Below are positions 5,376 to 5,485 of a stretch of 5,485 bases of DNA, one piece after another. The position numbers were made by a program, and so were the translations under genes. The DNA is from an uncultured Clostridium sp. (lineage in GTDB: Bacteria; Bacillota; Clostridia; Lachnospirales; Lachnospiraceae), in assembly GCA_937902905.1 (NCBI GenBank), contig CALELW010000012.1:1-5485 (forward strand). Direction: 5' to 3'. The notes below the pieces were generated by a model that saw nothing but the letters and a program-made list of their open reading frames with translations, made no database searches and had not been told where the DNA came from. How positions within the stretch are numbered: position 1 is the first letter of the stretch; every line of letters begins with the position of its first letter.

Positions 5376-5485
5376 ATGCGAAAAAAGGTACTTATTTTGG
5401 AAGATATGGAAACCACAAGAACTGCGTTGAAGCGTATTGTGGAATCATGTGATGATGCAATTACGGTGTATGCATTTTCTGAGGT
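5376..5485 (+). CDS. Response regulator receiver domain protein, 5' part only
   Basis: The first 36 codons are in the window and the gene continues past the right edge. The start MRKKVLILEDMETTRTALKR shows the first strand and acidic pair (E9, D10) of a CheY-like receiver domain; the phosphorylated aspartate should lie around residue 55-60, outside the window. The continuation (IVESCDDAITVYAFSE) fits helix 1 and strand 2, and resembles receivers of LytTR-type (AgrA/LytT) regulators, but the output domain cannot be seen, so that subtype is a guess. AGGAG (5363-5367) overlaps the stop of the XRE gene and is 8 nt from the ATG at 5376. A sensor kinase gene would be expected nearby downstream. Confidence 0.8.
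   Translation, partial: MRKKVLILEDMETTRTALKRIVESCDDAITVYAFSE

Overview
The window looks like chromosomal DNA from a low-to-mid GC Clostridia, probably Lachnospiraceae. This is an inference from a tRNA without an encoded CCA end, strong AGGAGG-type ribosome binding sites, TTG starts, the MEP isoprenoid pathway, and the protein sequences; no taxonomic marker is decisive.

Left part (1-1496, all +): the 3' part of an elongator tRNA-Met(CAU), closed by its own intrinsic terminator. Then comes ispF (MEP pathway cyclodiphosphate synthase), which overlaps by ATGA the start of a two-lobed GNAT-type acetyltransferase of unknown substrate.

Middle part (1475-4942): a cation-translocating P-type ATPase of the CtpE/Exp7 type is on the minus strand, and its 3' end overlaps the acetyltransferase gene by 22 bp. 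Divergent to it, on the plus strand, is a ZIP-family metal permease. The roughly 520 bp between their starts contain the most unusual object in the window: a 254-bp non-coding imperfect palindrome (3700-3953) with perfect 14-bp terminal inverted repeats, a near-continuous long stem, a side hairpin in the left arm only, and a perfect 8-bp hairpin at the tip. It resembles a MITE or other palindromic repeat. Its left end supplies the TTG of the likely -35 box of the ATPase promoter, and its right end runs into a consensus TTGACA. A separate good promoter (TTTACA-18-TATACT) serves the ZIP gene, leaving a leader of about 95 nt.

Right part (5041-5485, +): a small XRE/Cro-CI-type DNA-binding protein with a TTG start, followed at once by the 5' end of a response regulator that runs off the window. 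These two look like the start of a signalling operon. No terminator is visible after the ZIP gene, so read-through into this pair is possible.

No CRISPR array, transposase, rRNA or recognisable riboswitch was seen. The two transporters make metal/cation homeostasis the only functional theme shared by neighbours; the substrates cannot be fixed from sequence alone.
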